Positions 42,941 to 53,637 of a stretch of 64,000 nt of DNA are shown here, in pieces; position 1 is the first letter of the stretch, and every line of letters starts with the position of its first letter. Source of the DNA: Nitrospinia bacterium. Lineage in GTDB: Bacteria > Nitrospinota > Nitrospinia > Nitrospinales > JAJDAT01. The notes beneath the pieces were generated by a model. It was not told where the DNA came from, did no database searches, and saw only the letters and a program-made list of their open reading frames with translations. The DNA lies in assembly GCA_029261715.1 (NCBI GenBank), contig JAJDAT010000016.1, forward strand, positions 124,001 through 188,000, given 5' to 3'. The position numbers were made by a program, and so were the translations under genes.

Positions 42941-44755
42941 TTGAAGAATTTTTTTCTACTCAGTTCTCTTTTTATATTTGGAATCTTGGTAACAGCAGAG
43001 GGATACTTCCGTTTTTTTTCACCGCAGCCAATTTTTGAAAATCACACGACAGCTAACTTTGGAACTCCAAATTCATTTCGTCCAAAATTAAAAAGAAATT
43101 TTGATTTTGTGGGTTTTCCTTTCGAGGTTAAAACTGATTCCAAAAGTTTGCGAAGTTTCAGCGAAACTCCTTATAAAAAACAAAAAAATGTTTTTAGAGT
43201 TTTATGTATTGGAGGATCTATCTTTGCGGCATCTGGCGTAAACAACAACGAAACATTCGCTTATTACTTGAACAAGAAACTAAATACAAAAGCATCAGGA
43301 ACTAACTTTGAAGCGATAAACGCCGGGAAAAACACATGGGAACTTGCAGATTTTTTCACCTACTTTAAAAACGAGGGATATAAATATCAACCAGATTTGA
43401 TTATCATTTATTTCCATACTGGCGAATTAATGGGAATGGACTTTTCTGAGTTAGAAGCCGATAAGTTGACGCTAAAAAGACTGTCCAAAAATCAGGTCGA
43501 AATTACAATCGGTGGGTTGAATTTTAACGAAAGATTAAACCCAACAGCCGCAGCAGCATTAAACTTTATCCAAAGTATTCCCCTTTACGATTTCTTTTTT
43601 TTCAATTCACATTTAACAAGAATTCTAGAAAAACAAATTAGGGAACGCTTAATTTTTCCAGTGGAACCTTCTCAAAAATCTAAGAAACTCAACTTGAAAT
43701 CCTTTATGGAAAATTGGGATTTAAAACCCGGGGATTTAGTTACTTGGAAAACGGACTATGGAAAAACTACAAATCTAACTTTTTACCAATCCAAAGCAGC
43801 GATATATAATATAGCGTTAGCGCGTTTCATGGAGCTAACGGAAAAATCTAAAACAAAAGTTTTGTTTTTATCCGTTCCATCCCCAAAAGAAATATTAGGA
43901 CTTGAAGTCAACTTCTCGGAAACTAAACCATTTCAAACAACAAAAAATCCTAATTTATATTGGTTAGAATTACTTCAACCTCTGACAGAAATTCAGAACT
44001 CAAGTATGGTTCCGCTCAATTTCCCTAATAAAATTCACTGGACCCCAGCTGGACACAACGCGACGGCGACTATCGTTTCTAATTTCATGACTGCAGAAAA
44101 ACTCCTGCCTTTAAATCCAGCTTCATCCAATATTCAAACCAAGACCGAAGCTTTTTCTCAATCTCTGCGTCAATCCAACAATCGAATTTCCGACTTATTA
44201 AAGAACCAAGGTTATGACTTATATATAAAAGGCATGGTCAATAAAAATTTGGGACGATTAAATCAGGCAGAATCTTTTTTAACTCGTTATTTAAAAATTT
44301 CTCCACAAACTCAAAAACCCATGTGGCATTTAGGAAATTTATATTTTTTAAAAAAAGAGTTTAAAAAATCGATTAAGTTTACGACTTTGGCTGTTGAAAA
44401 TGGTTATATAAAAACTGACGCAGTATACGCATTACTGGGTAAATCCTATTTCAATCTTCAACAATATGATAAAGCTGAAGATTTTTTTAAAAAAGCTCTG
44501 GAGTATTCTCCAAACTATTTTCGAAATCGTTTAAATTTCGCTCGGTTACTGTTTTCTAAAAAACGCTATGAGGAATGCTTGGAGCAGCTATTGACTGCAA
44601 ACACATTATTCCCAAACCAAATAGAAACGCTGATGGGAATTACAAGCGTTTATTTAAAATTGGGACAAAAGCAAAAAGCAAAAGAAGCTTTGCAAAACAT
44701 TTTAAAATTCGCCCCTCAAAACCAAGCTGCGACACACGCTCTTAAAGAAATGTAA
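42941..44755 (+). CDS. Membrane-anchored SGNH-like protein with C-terminal TPRs
   Basis: 604 residues. Anchor at residues 3-25; SGNH-like domain with LCIGGSIFAASGV (GGS at 91-93) and NKIHWTPAGHNATA near 365, where the DxxH aspartate is replaced by Asn. Residues ~420-600 hold four to five TPR units (YDKAEDFFKKALEYSPNY and others). The start is a TTG at 42941. It combines a hydrolase-like head and an interaction tail, and may organise glycan-modifying partners encoded around it. Confidence 0.65.
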   Translation: MKNFFLLSSLFIFGILVTAEGYFRFFSPQPIFENHTTANFGTPNSFRPKLKRNFDFVGFPFEVKTDSKSLRSFSETPYKKQKNVFRVLCIGGSIFAASGVNNNETFAYYLNKKLNTKASGTNFEAINAGKNTWELADFFTYFKNEGYKYQPDLIIIYFHTGELMGMDFSELEADKLTLKRLSKNQVEITIGGLNFNERLNPTAAAALNFIQSIPLYDFFFFNSHLTRILEKQIRERLIFPVEPSQKSKKLNLKSFMENWDLKPGDLVTWKTDYGKTTNLTFYQSKAAIYNIALARFMELTEKSKTKVLFLSVPSPKEILGLEVNFSETKPFQTTKNPNLYWLELLQPLTEIQNSSMVPLNFPNKIHWTPAGHNATATIVSNFMTAEKLLPLNPASSNIQTKTEAFSQSLRQSNNRISDLLKNQGYDLYIKGMVNKNLGRLNQAESFLTRYLKISPQTQKPMWHLGNLYFLKKEFKKSIKFTTLAVENGYIKTDAVYALLGKSYFNLQQYDKAEDFFKKALEYSPNYFRNRLNFARLLFSKKRYEECLEQLLTANTLFPNQIETLMGITSVYLKLGQKQKAKEALQNILKFAPQNQAATHALKEM

Positions 44756-44923
44756 TAGTCCCTTATTCCTAAAATCAAATTGATTATGGTCCGAACTTTT
44801 TTATTGAACCGTGAGCTTTTCGGAAACTAGGAAAATCAACTCAAAGCAATTTGAACGCCTTGATCAATTAATTCGCAGTGTGAAGAAGAAGTTCACAATA
44901 AAGCAGATTGACCTAACCAAAAT

Positions 44924-46450
44924 TTAAGGAAAAAATAAACTTGGAGATTCTTTTGGAATTAATAACTCATTATTCAAGTACTTCTTAAAAAGCGGCGTTG
45001 GAGGGTCGGCTTTACGAATATAAATATCGGCGATTAATCCTTTAAAAATCAAAGCCCAGCCTTCTAACTTCTGTAGCTCACCATTCTTTCTACTGGAAAC
45101 TATTACATTGGTCTTAGGATAGAGAGGTAAAATATTTTCCCAACCTGGCATTCCTTCTTCAAAAACAAGAAAATGCACAAAAGTTTTGTTTGGGTAAACA
45201 GTCCAAAACCTGCCGTCAATAGAAACCTTAGATTTAGGACGTTTCCATATGAAATACTCCCCCCAATCGAAGGGAGTTAATAAATTTCCGTCGATTTGAT
45301 TTTTCTCCATAAACTGCGCCGCATAGACAGGGAACGTCAAAGGGTTTACAACAATTTTAAAATCCTTATTAAAATATTTTTGAAATACAACGCCTACTTG
45401 TAAAAGGCTTACCACTAAAACAACCGCAACGGTTGCCGTTTTCCGGTTCTCAAAAAATTTCTTTCCCAACTGAAAAAATCTAAAACGCCGACTAATTTCC
45501 GATAAATTGAAGAGAATAAAGAGCGAGGAAAATATACTCGCAATGGCGATATGTCGGACATGGCTAAAAGCGAAATAAATGGAAACCAAAACTACAACAA
45601 TTTCCCAAGGTTCTTTTCGACGTTTTGAAGAAAAAGAAACAAGAGCAAAAAATGCAATCGCCTTAAAATATATAAATTTTGTATCAAGCAGGCTTAGGCC
45701 TTTCCATTCCGAAATATCTCTAGGCTTTGAGACCGTTTCTAAAAAAAATAAGAGCAGTTTATATCCATATGGATTTACAAATAATGCGCAAAATGAAAAA
45801 GTAAATATGAGACAAAGAGTACTATCTATCGACTTCTTTTGAAAAATAGAGCGAATGCTTTCGACAAAAACTATGCATCCAAAAAATCCAAGACCCGCTA
45901 AAACGCCTCCATGCAAATTTGTCCATAAGACAAAAATAATTGGAAACGTCTTTAGCCACTTCTTATTCCCATCGAAATACTTGTAAATAGAAACGATTAG
46001 AATAGCCGAAAAAAGCAGTGACAATATTTGAGGACGAGTCGCAAAGCGGATCGTAAACACTGCGGTTAATAGTGTAAAAAACAAAACGTAAATAAAAAGA
46101 TTTTTTTCTTTTGAAAAATAAAAGTTAGATAATAACCAGACGACACTGAATCCAACAATCAATTTAAATATCAATAAACCGGTCGAATCAAAATATAAAT
46201 AAATCAAATAAAACAATACCTCCGTCAACCATTCATGATTTATCCAAGGAAAACCATTGGCCGTATAAGAATAACTATCAACTGATGGGATAAAGCCCTT
46301 TTCCCAAATCTCCTTGCCAAATTGAATGTGTCCCCACAAATCGGTATCTGCTTCCAAAAAAGAAAAAGCCATTGCCGAAAATGCATATACAAAAAAACAA
46401 ACGGCGTATCGAAGTAGATTGTCTTCATCTCTGAAACTGAAAGTTTTCAT
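44924..46450 (-). CDS. GT-C-like polytopic membrane protein
   Basis: 508 residues with about ten membrane helices. The opening ADTDLWGHIQFGKEIWEKG and SVDSYSYTANGFPWINHEWL is a recurrent signature of a bacterial membrane family related to GT-C glycosyltransferases, with an acidic pair early (DTD) that could be catalytic. The last ~120 residues are a soluble beta/alpha domain. A lipid-linked sugar donor is likely but not proven. It stands alone between convergent and divergent neighbours. Confidence 0.65.
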   Translation of the reverse strand: MKTFSFRDEDNLLRYAVCFFVYAFSAMAFSFLEADTDLWGHIQFGKEIWEKGFIPSVDSYSYTANGFPWINHEWLTEVLFYLIYLYFDSTGLLIFKLIVGFSVVWLLSNFYFSKEKNLFIYVLFFTLLTAVFTIRFATRPQILSLLFSAILIVSIYKYFDGNKKWLKTFPIIFVLWTNLHGGVLAGLGFFGCIVFVESIRSIFQKKSIDSTLCLIFTFSFCALFVNPYGYKLLLFFLETVSKPRDISEWKGLSLLDTKFIYFKAIAFFALVSFSSKRRKEPWEIVVVLVSIYFAFSHVRHIAIASIFSSLFILFNLSEISRRFRFFQLGKKFFENRKTATVAVVLVVSLLQVGVVFQKYFNKDFKIVVNPLTFPVYAAQFMEKNQIDGNLLTPFDWGEYFIWKRPKSKVSIDGRFWTVYPNKTFVHFLVFEEGMPGWENILPLYPKTNVIVSSRKNGELQKLEGWALIFKGLIADIYIRKADPPTPLFKKYLNNELLIPKESPSLFFP

Positions 46451-46639
46451 AATAGAAAAATCATTTTATTTACGGCAAAAGAATAAAAAATGTTTTGCTA
46501 ATCGCGCTCAAAATTAATAAAATTCCAAAAATTAAAACTATGACAATTCTGTAAAATCATCACTTTTTAAAGCGTTATCTAAAACATCAAAAAAAATTCT
46601 GAACCTTTATTTAAGTTTTTTTAAAAAAAATAAAAGGCT

Positions 46640-49600
46640 ATGTCTCGTCGCGCCGTCATTTTATTAGTTTTTGTCATTGTAGTCTGTTTAAGTTTCTGGC
46701 TCATCTCTCGCTACCCAGCCCTGGGAGGCAAAGCCGCCATGTCCGGAATGGAAGCATTTGACGATCCGTTGACCCATAACGCACACTTTACGCTTCCTCC
46801 AGGATCCCCAACCTACAAACGAATTCTTTATTCCACCCTTAATTGGTACGAAACTAATTGGCGTGGAATGTTTTTTGGGCTTGTTTTAGCTGGAGGCTTT
46901 CTAGCATTACTCAATCACTTACCCAAACGCCCATCCTCAAAACCATTCGTAAATAGTTTTTTTGGTATGTTAACTGGCACTCCACTCGGAGTTTGCGTGA
47001 ATTGCGTAGCTCCTATTGCTAAAGGTATTTATGAAGCTGGCAGTAAAATGGAAACCGCATTGGCTGTTATGTTCAGCTCTCCAACTCTCAACGTGGTTGT
47101 TTTAACCATGTTGTTTTCTATTTTTCCATTTTACATGGCTATTGCGAAATTAGCCTCGACCTTTTTTCTGATACTCGTCGTGATCCCTTTAATTTCTAAA
47201 AACAAAACGATTACAGGGATTTCTGAAAAAAACCAATTAGAAAACACAATTTGCGAGCTTCTTCCCGAAGATGAAAGTTGGTTGGAAGCTCTCAAGGGAA
47301 CTATTCACGATTACTGGAAGAGCTTTAGTTATATTTTTATCAAAACGGCTCCCTTGATGCTATTGGCCGGATTTTTGGGAGCTACATTTAGCCAGTTATC
47401 CGATTTTGACCGGTTAATCGGACTCGATCCAAATTGGAGAAACTTAGCGGCTCTCTCGCTGATGGGAACATTTCTCCCCCTTCCCATCGCCTTCGATCTA
47501 ATGCTAGCTCAGGCTATGATGATCTCTGGTCTTTCTCCTGGCTTAGTCATGGTCATGTTATTTACTTTGGGAACTTTTAGCGTCTACTCCGCCATGATTG
47601 TTTACCAAACGTTTTCCTTTAGGCTCGCCGCTGGACTTTTTTTAATCGTTGCCGCAATTGGAGCTGCTAACGGACTGCTAGTGCATCAATACTCCGAACA
47701 CAAGTTTTTAAGTTGGCTGGAGTCTTACAATAAAATTGTTGTCGCAGAAGAACCTAAAATTACGAATAAAAATACTTTTACAGCGCCAACTCCGCAAGAA
47801 TTTTTAATAAGCCAAACTGAAAGTCGCTCCTTCAATCCTATTTGGGAAAATAATCAGGTATTAATATCCTCTATTTCCCATACTCCAAAATCGCAAGATG
47901 GCTCAAAACCCTTCTCAACTATCTTAGGGCCAACTTTGGGTATCGGATACTCTAATAAACTAACCCCTAACACATTTTTCGATCCTTTATTTTATGGTAG
48001 AGGTATCGCTTCCGGAGATTTTGATAAAGACGGTTGGATTGACTTAGTAACTGCCACAAACAACGGATTTGAACTCTATCAAAATCTCAATGGTAAGAGA
48101 TTTCAAAAAATTCCTCTTCCAATAAATAATTTATCAGGAAAACAATCTATCACAGTCGCCATGGCAGACTTTGATAATGACGGTTGGTTGGATATTTTCT
48201 TTACAACCCTTGGAGATGGAAATCATATTTGGTTAAACCCATTGAGCTCTGGGAAAACTTCTCCTCTCATTCCAGTTCCTAATGGTAACGCGTTTTTAAC
48301 AAGCGCCACAGCCTTCTCTGATTTAAACAACGACAAATTTTTGGACATTGTAAACGGTAATTATTTTTTGGGAACGTTAACAAAAGAACCAGTTGATGCC
48401 GCAGTTGATCAACTAATTATCAATAACAATTTAAAATTCGATCAAGTCCCACTCAAAGGCATCCCAGGACAAACGCACTCAGTTTTATTTGCCGATTTTG
48501 ACAACAACGGAAAAACTGATTTGGCTATTGGAAATGACTATCGAGTAGCAGACGCTTATTATTTAGGCAAGGGAAATGGGAATTTTGAGAAAATTAAAAA
48601 CAGTCAAGGAATCATACCCAAAACTCCCCAAAATACTATGAGTATCGACTCTGGAGATTTCGATAATAATCTTATTCCAGATCTTTATATGGCAAATATT
48701 GGATTATCAAAAGGAACTGCGGTGGTCGCAAATGTTTTTGGTAAAAAAATGAAAGAAGCTGGCGAGACCTTTTGTTTATCTGGAAAGAGTGTTCTCACAA
48801 CAAAAGAATGTCAAAAACAAAACCGGATGACAACGCTTCTTAATCCGGAGAAAAAAGATTCTTCCGAACGATGCTTAAAGTTAGACTCGAAATCCGAAAT
48901 CCGACAATGCATGGCAATGCGGCTAGCGCTAATGGCAATAAAACGTAAAGACAAAAGTCTATGCGCAAAAATCGTCGAAGATTTGCCTTTAATTCAAAAT
49001 TTATGCGAAAAATACTTTCAATCTAAATTTGTCAAGGCCAAGTTCGACGAGGAAATTCCAATGAAAACACATATGAATATTTTACTTCAAGGCGAGAAAT
49101 CTGGAGTTTTTACCGATATTTCAGACACAACAAATATTGCTCCAGGTGAATGGAGCTGGAACGCCAAATTCGCCGATTTAGATAATGACGAGTGGCAAGA
49201 CCTATACATAGTTAATGGAGTGCCTATAACGCAAGATTTCACACCCAACGTTTTCTTTCACAATCAGAAAGGAAAAACATTTTCTTCAGCCGCTAAAAAA
49301 TTCGGATTGGATGACTTCGACCATAGCTCGTCATACACCTACATAGATATCGACCGAGATGGAGATTTGGATATCATCGCAAATACGCTTTACGGACCAT
49401 TTAAAGTTTATTGGAACAACCTAATTAACCAGAACGGAATCTCGTTTAAGTTACGAGATGACATCGCAAACCGATTTTGTATTGGCTGCAAGATAACCAT
49501 TTATTATGGCGATGAGAAAAAACAATTTAGGGAAATCAAGGCCGGAGGAGGGTTTCATTCATTTGACGCCCCAGAAGCTTATTTTGGGCTAGCGTCACAT

Positions 49601-49708
49601 AAACAAATAGCTCGTTTGGATATCAGATGGTCAAATGGAGAAATTAACCAAATCAATCAACCTCTTACCGCTAATTATGAATATCAGATTACCAGGAAAA
49701 ACAAATAA
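46640..49708 (+). CDS. Fusion: ArsP-type permease, FG-GAP repeats and ASPIC/UnbV domain
   Basis: 1022 residues. Residues 1-370 match the ArsP_1/DUF318 permease fold, with GTPLGVCVNCVAPIAKGIYE (cysteine pair in the membrane core) and a second set of helices. Residues ~430-900 hold at least seven FG-GAP/VCBS calcium-type repeats (for example DFDNDGWLDIFF and DLDNDEWQDLY). Residues ~690-770 insert a cysteine-rich helical segment with about seven Cys. The last ~70 residues are an ASPIC/UnbV domain (ending RLDIRWSNG). Such a permease-propeller fusion is unusual. It may export a metal/metalloid or a thiol-bound ion with a periplasmic sensor-like cap. Confidence 0.85.
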   Translation: MSRRAVILLVFVIVVCLSFWLISRYPALGGKAAMSGMEAFDDPLTHNAHFTLPPGSPTYKRILYSTLNWYETNWRGMFFGLVLAGGFLALLNHLPKRPSSKPFVNSFFGMLTGTPLGVCVNCVAPIAKGIYEAGSKMETALAVMFSSPTLNVVVLTMLFSIFPFYMAIAKLASTFFLILVVIPLISKNKTITGISEKNQLENTICELLPEDESWLEALKGTIHDYWKSFSYIFIKTAPLMLLAGFLGATFSQLSDFDRLIGLDPNWRNLAALSLMGTFLPLPIAFDLMLAQAMMISGLSPGLVMVMLFTLGTFSVYSAMIVYQTFSFRLAAGLFLIVAAIGAANGLLVHQYSEHKFLSWLESYNKIVVAEEPKITNKNTFTAPTPQEFLISQTESRSFNPIWENNQVLISSISHTPKSQDGSKPFSTILGPTLGIGYSNKLTPNTFFDPLFYGRGIASGDFDKDGWIDLVTATNNGFELYQNLNGKRFQKIPLPINNLSGKQSITVAMADFDNDGWLDIFFTTLGDGNHIWLNPLSSGKTSPLIPVPNGNAFLTSATAFSDLNNDKFLDIVNGNYFLGTLTKEPVDAAVDQLIINNNLKFDQVPLKGIPGQTHSVLFADFDNNGKTDLAIGNDYRVADAYYLGKGNGNFEKIKNSQGIIPKTPQNTMSIDSGDFDNNLIPDLYMANIGLSKGTAVVANVFGKKMKEAGETFCLSGKSVLTTKECQKQNRMTTLLNPEKKDSSERCLKLDSKSEIRQCMAMRLALMAIKRKDKSLCAKIVEDLPLIQNLCEKYFQSKFVKAKFDEEIPMKTHMNILLQGEKSGVFTDISDTTNIAPGEWSWNAKFADLDNDEWQDLYIVNGVPITQDFTPNVFFHNQKGKTFSSAAKKFGLDDFDHSSSYTYIDIDRDGDLDIIANTLYGPFKVYWNNLINQNGISFKLRDDIANRFCIGCKITIYYGDEKKQFREIKAGGGFHSFDAPEAYFGLASHKQIARLDIRWSNGEINQINQPLTANYEYQITRKNK

Positions 49709-49788
49709 GAACTATTATCCCTACGAATCTCTTGTTAAAATAAACGATCAATTTATTTAACATTAATTCTATTATTTTAGGGGATCCA

Positions 49789-50403
49789 ATGCCTCGACTA
49801 TTAGCGAACCGAATCCTTACCATTCTTTGTTTTACCGGGTTAATTGGACTTTTATTATCCCCATCTCAATCCAACGCTAAATCCTCTGTTGCTGTTTCTT
49901 CAAACAATCAAGACTATGGATTTTGTTACGACATAAAAGACCAAGCCACAGCGGAAAAATGCGCCATGCATTATTGCACTGAAGCCAGCGATAATTGTAA
50001 AACAGTCGTATCTTGTAAAGGTTCCGGTTTTGGGGCTGTTTTCCAAAATTACACTGCAGAACCCGGAAAAGGCACTGCTATCAGCCCTAAAAGCTCTGTT
50101 ACTGTCGCCGTCTGCGACAAAAAAACAACCACCAGCGCCAGAGATGCAGCGGAAATAGCTTGCAAAAAAGCAAGTAAAGAAAAGAATCCAACGTTGGGCC
50201 TGGTTTATTGTTATGAAAAAGCATTCTGGTACGATACTGTCGAGATGGAATCCAAAGCGGCGACAAAAGCTCCTGAAAATAAGTGGTGCGATTACGCTAC
50301 AGAATTGTCAGGAATTGCTTCTTTTGAAGATTGTTTAAAATCGTTACGATTCCCAAATCCGAAAAAAGACTGCAAACAAAAAGCAAAAGTTTGGTGCGAT
50401 TAA
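49789..50403 (+). CDS. Secreted cysteine-rich DUF4189-like protein
   Basis: 204 residues. Signal peptide ends near SNAKSS. The mature part contains about 12 cysteines, with YGFCYDIKDQATAEKCAMHYC at its start, resembling DUF4189 repeats (Cys pairs around C...C.AV). It follows the permease fusion by 80 bases and its cysteine pattern might bind metal or thiols in the periplasm. Function unknown. Family assignment is moderate. Confidence 0.6.
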   Translation: MPRLLANRILTILCFTGLIGLLLSPSQSNAKSSVAVSSNNQDYGFCYDIKDQATAEKCAMHYCTEASDNCKTVVSCKGSGFGAVFQNYTAEPGKGTAISPKSSVTVAVCDKKTTTSARDAAEIACKKASKEKNPTLGLVYCYEKAFWYDTVEMESKAATKAPENKWCDYATELSGIASFEDCLKSLRFPNPKKDCKQKAKVWCD

Positions 50404-50535
50404 AATTCGCACAAGAAATAATATTCATTTAATTTCTAAGCTTCGGCTGTCTTTCTACCGACCTTGAGATAAAGCTAATAGAATATCCAGCGACTTAATT
50501 GCACCACCAAAGTAACTATAAAAAATTCTTTCCTA

Positions 50536-51521
50536 GTGCAAAAAAAAATTACAAAAGTAATTTACATTCTGACCGCTAATTTAATTGTCCTGATAATTCT
50601 TGGCTTAATCGTCGAAATTGGCGGACAAATTTACGCCTATTTTAATCCTGCATATAAAATTCTTCCATTTAAACCTCACCCCACTTTAGGCTGGAGATTT
50701 ATACCAAATTCCGAGCATATTACAACTGGTAATCATTGGTATGCCCGCGAATTCAGTTCTAAAACAAAAATAAATTCTATGGGGTTTAGAGACAAGGAAA
50801 GGACTTTTGAAAACCGTAAAAATACTTTGAGAATCGCTTTATTGGGAAACTCAATGATCGCAGGCCGCCAATTAGACTTTGAAAAAACGGCAGGCCAATT
50901 ATTAGAAAAAAAATTAAATCAAGAGTTAAAAGAAAAAACGGGCAAATCTTTTGAAGTTTTAAACTTCGGAGTGCCTGGTTATGGAATTGATCAATTTCTT
51001 TTAAACTGGAATAGCTTTACTTCTAAGTTTAACCCCGATTTCGTTTTTATTTATATCTTTGAAAAAAATTTCTTTCGAACAATTTCTCCCAGTTGTCCAC
51101 CCTTTATAAAAAACTTATCAGGCAATTCCGAAACCACGAAAAAGACGAAAAAACTTGGAAACATATAAAATATGAAGGAGATTCCAAACACTTTCCTTCT
51201 TGGGAAACTAATAACTTAGTAAATTTAAAATTACTTAGCAAATTGGGTAAATTAGTTAATAAAAATAAAAGCGATTTCATTATTATTGATTCGTTTAAAT
51301 TTCATAACGATTTTAGTCCTCCTATCGACTTTGCTTCTAACTGGCTTAAAAATCTTAGTGATTATTCTAAATTTGGATACATCCCTTTATACAACCCGCT
51401 TAATGAAGCCAAAAACCGTGGAATACCTATGGTGTGGAAATATGATGCTCACTTAAATGAACACGGAAATGAAATATTCGCAAATTCTATGTTTAAATAT
51501 TTGAAAAATAAATTGACCTAA
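50536..51521 (+). pseudogene. Broken SGNH-like protein (internal deletion and frameshift)
   Basis: Frame one (50536-51168) gives an anchor, ALLGNSMIAGRQLDFEKTAG and NFFRTIS, then runs into unrelated residues and stops. Frame two (from 51093) continues with KHFPSWETNNLVNLKLL and YDAHLNEHGNEIFA. Both halves match the intact paralog at 61140 in order, but ~120-140 residues between RTIS and KHFPSW are missing and the frame changes at 51084-51100. Block I also has GNS where the paralog has GDS. The gene is inactivated. Confidence 0.8.
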
Positions 51522-51583
51522 ATTATGTTACAACTGGCGAGTTATTCTCATAATTGACGACATAATTTGTTCCGGAATTTTTC

Positions 51584-51764
51584 ATGTCCAACTCCATAAA
51601 AAAAACTAAATTTTTAAACCCAAAGTTAACGCTACCTCTGATCGTTCTTTTTTCTATTTTACGTCGCCACTGAAACCAGCATAAGGATAATCACTGAAGA
51701 AGAATGCATTATTGATAAATCTTGGTGGGGGCGTTATATCAAAGGAAACTTGAATCTCGACTGA
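51584..51764 (+). pseudogene. Possible small membrane protein broken by a T-run frameshift
   Basis: From ATG 51584, one frame gives a basic N-terminus and a hydrophobic stretch (KLTLPLIVLFSI). After the T6 run at about 51648-51653, the other frame continues as FYVATETSIRIITEEE, then CIIDKSWWGRYIKGN and a stop at 51764. Joined they read like one short membrane protein or the N-terminus of a lost SGNH-type gene. Start and function are uncertain. Confidence 0.35.
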
Positions 51765-51858
51765 CTCCAAACCTGCCGCAAAAACGTTTTGGAATCATCA
51801 ATTCGGCATGCCAAGTGTGGAACACAGACTAATAACGCTTTCAAACTTGTTTTTTAAA

Positions 51859-53637
51859 ATGAGAAAAATTCCTAAAACCTTTTTCAAACTATCCGCTTCG
51901 CTTTTTCTCGTTTTTTTTATCATTGAATTATTGGAAGTCTACTTATGGAATGATAAAAATTCCATCCACAATTCACATGGGTTTCGGGACAAAGAGTACT
52001 CATATAAAAAGCCAGAAAATATTTTCAGAATTTTAGTCTTGGGAGATTCTCAAACATTAGGACAAGGAATTAAACGCCTCGAAGATACATGGCATAAAAA
52101 GCTAGAAGTTTTGATGAATGGAGGTTTCAATCATCCAAAGTTTGAAGTAATCAGTTTGTCAGGCGGAGGTTGGAATACAGACACTCAACTTTACGAGTTA
52201 TTTAAAAGAGGCTTTAAGTATAATCCCAATTTAATTATTATTGGTTTTAATCATAATGACGTTCCTGTCCCTCATGCCTCTAAATGCAAAAATCGAGAAA
52301 TTAAATTCTTTCCAGACTTAAAAGTTATTAGCTGGTTTAGAAAAAATTCAAAAGTTTACCAATTGATTGAATTCCGACTAAATCGTCTATTAGAAACTCT
52401 TGAGCAAAAACCTGGATATGCTGATTGCATTAATCGGCGCTTTGAATCCCGTGGATGGCATATGGAAGAAGTTTATTTAGATACTATTCTTATGTCGGCA
52501 CAAATAAAGAATATCCCACTCATGTTAACAACGCTACCGTTGCTACATAAGCTTGGAGACGATTATCCCTTAAAAAAAGCTGATCTTAAGATTCAAAAAT
52601 ATTGCACGGATAGAGCAATAACATATTTGGACTTATTCACTGAAGGATTCAAAGGATTAAACTCCACCCCGCTAAGAGTTTCAATTACAGATCGACATTT
52701 AAATGAAGTAGGCACCGAAGTTGTTTCTCAAACTCTATTTAAAAAACTGAAGGCATTAAAAACATATAAATACTTACCAAAATTTAGCGGCGCTTTTGAT
52801 TTTAAAGACCTTCTAGATCAAAAAAAGATAGTTGTGGAATTAGATAAAAAGTTTTCAGAATTAATAAATCAAAACAGTAATGTTGTAATAAACTTTCAAG
52901 ACGAACAACTAAAAGTAATAAAACACCTTAGAACACTTGAATATGTCAATACCCTCGGCAATCAAATTGACCAAAAAATCATTAAAGTAAATTTAGATTT
53001 AGATGGAAACTTTAGAAAAAGTGAAATTGTCACTCATAAAAAAAACGCCCCCAATCTTTATTTCCAAAACAATAAATATCAAAATGGAACACACTATCTG
53101 GCGCGAGGAATAAAAACACAACAAGGAAATATTTTAAAAAAAACCGAAAAGTTGTTTTTAGGAAATCACATCTCAACAGGATCCACTTCAAAAATCAAAC
53201 TTTTTCCTAATCTCGAATTTATGGACCCCAAAAGTTTAGAAGTTGCCTTTTCTGAAGAAGAAAAACCAAAGTCACAACTCTCAAACTTAGAAACTTTTGA
53301 AACAATATCTAAATTCATTAAATTAAATCCAAATTTATTTTTCGATTTTAGAAACAAAGGATATATTTTAAAAAACAAATTCGACAAATTGCCCCGATTG
53401 GAAAAAATCCTAATCTATAAAGAAATGGAATGGACAAAATATCTTTTTACTCTAGCTAAACTAGGACATAGTAGATATATAGATTCGCTGATAAAAGATA
53501 TTTTAAAATATAATCCAGTACCTGTTTTGCTACGATCTATAGAACGCTATTATTTTCTAAACAAAAAATTCAAAGAATTAGACCAACTTTATCAATCAAA
53601 TCCAACTATGCCTAACAGGTTTCAGATTCATAATTAA
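51859..53637 (+). CDS. Membrane-anchored SGNH-hydrolase-like protein, long form
   Basis: 592 residues from ATG 51859 (a longer frame from 51808 is possible; neither has a good ribosome site). Anchor in residues 8-27; block I LGDSQTLGQGI; SLSGGGWNTD and GFNHNDV for the Gly and Asn blocks; DRHLNEVGTEVVSQ giving the catalytic Asp-x-His. All four SGNH blocks look intact. The C-terminal ~270 residues are an AT-rich, lysine-rich region without a known domain. An esterase or acyltransferase-like role on an envelope glycan is plausible. Confidence 0.75.
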   Translation: MRKIPKTFFKLSASLFLVFFIIELLEVYLWNDKNSIHNSHGFRDKEYSYKKPENIFRILVLGDSQTLGQGIKRLEDTWHKKLEVLMNGGFNHPKFEVISLSGGGWNTDTQLYELFKRGFKYNPNLIIIGFNHNDVPVPHASKCKNREIKFFPDLKVISWFRKNSKVYQLIEFRLNRLLETLEQKPGYADCINRRFESRGWHMEEVYLDTILMSAQIKNIPLMLTTLPLLHKLGDDYPLKKADLKIQKYCTDRAITYLDLFTEGFKGLNSTPLRVSITDRHLNEVGTEVVSQTLFKKLKALKTYKYLPKFSGAFDFKDLLDQKKIVVELDKKFSELINQNSNVVINFQDEQLKVIKHLRTLEYVNTLGNQIDQKIIKVNLDLDGNFRKSEIVTHKKNAPNLYFQNNKYQNGTHYLARGIKTQQGNILKKTEKLFLGNHISTGSTSKIKLFPNLEFMDPKSLEVAFSEEEKPKSQLSNLETFETISKFIKLNPNLFFDFRNKGYILKNKFDKLPRLEKILIYKEMEWTKYLFTLAKLGHSRYIDSLIKDILKYNPVPVLLRSIERYYFLNKKFKELDQLYQSNPTMPNRFQIHN

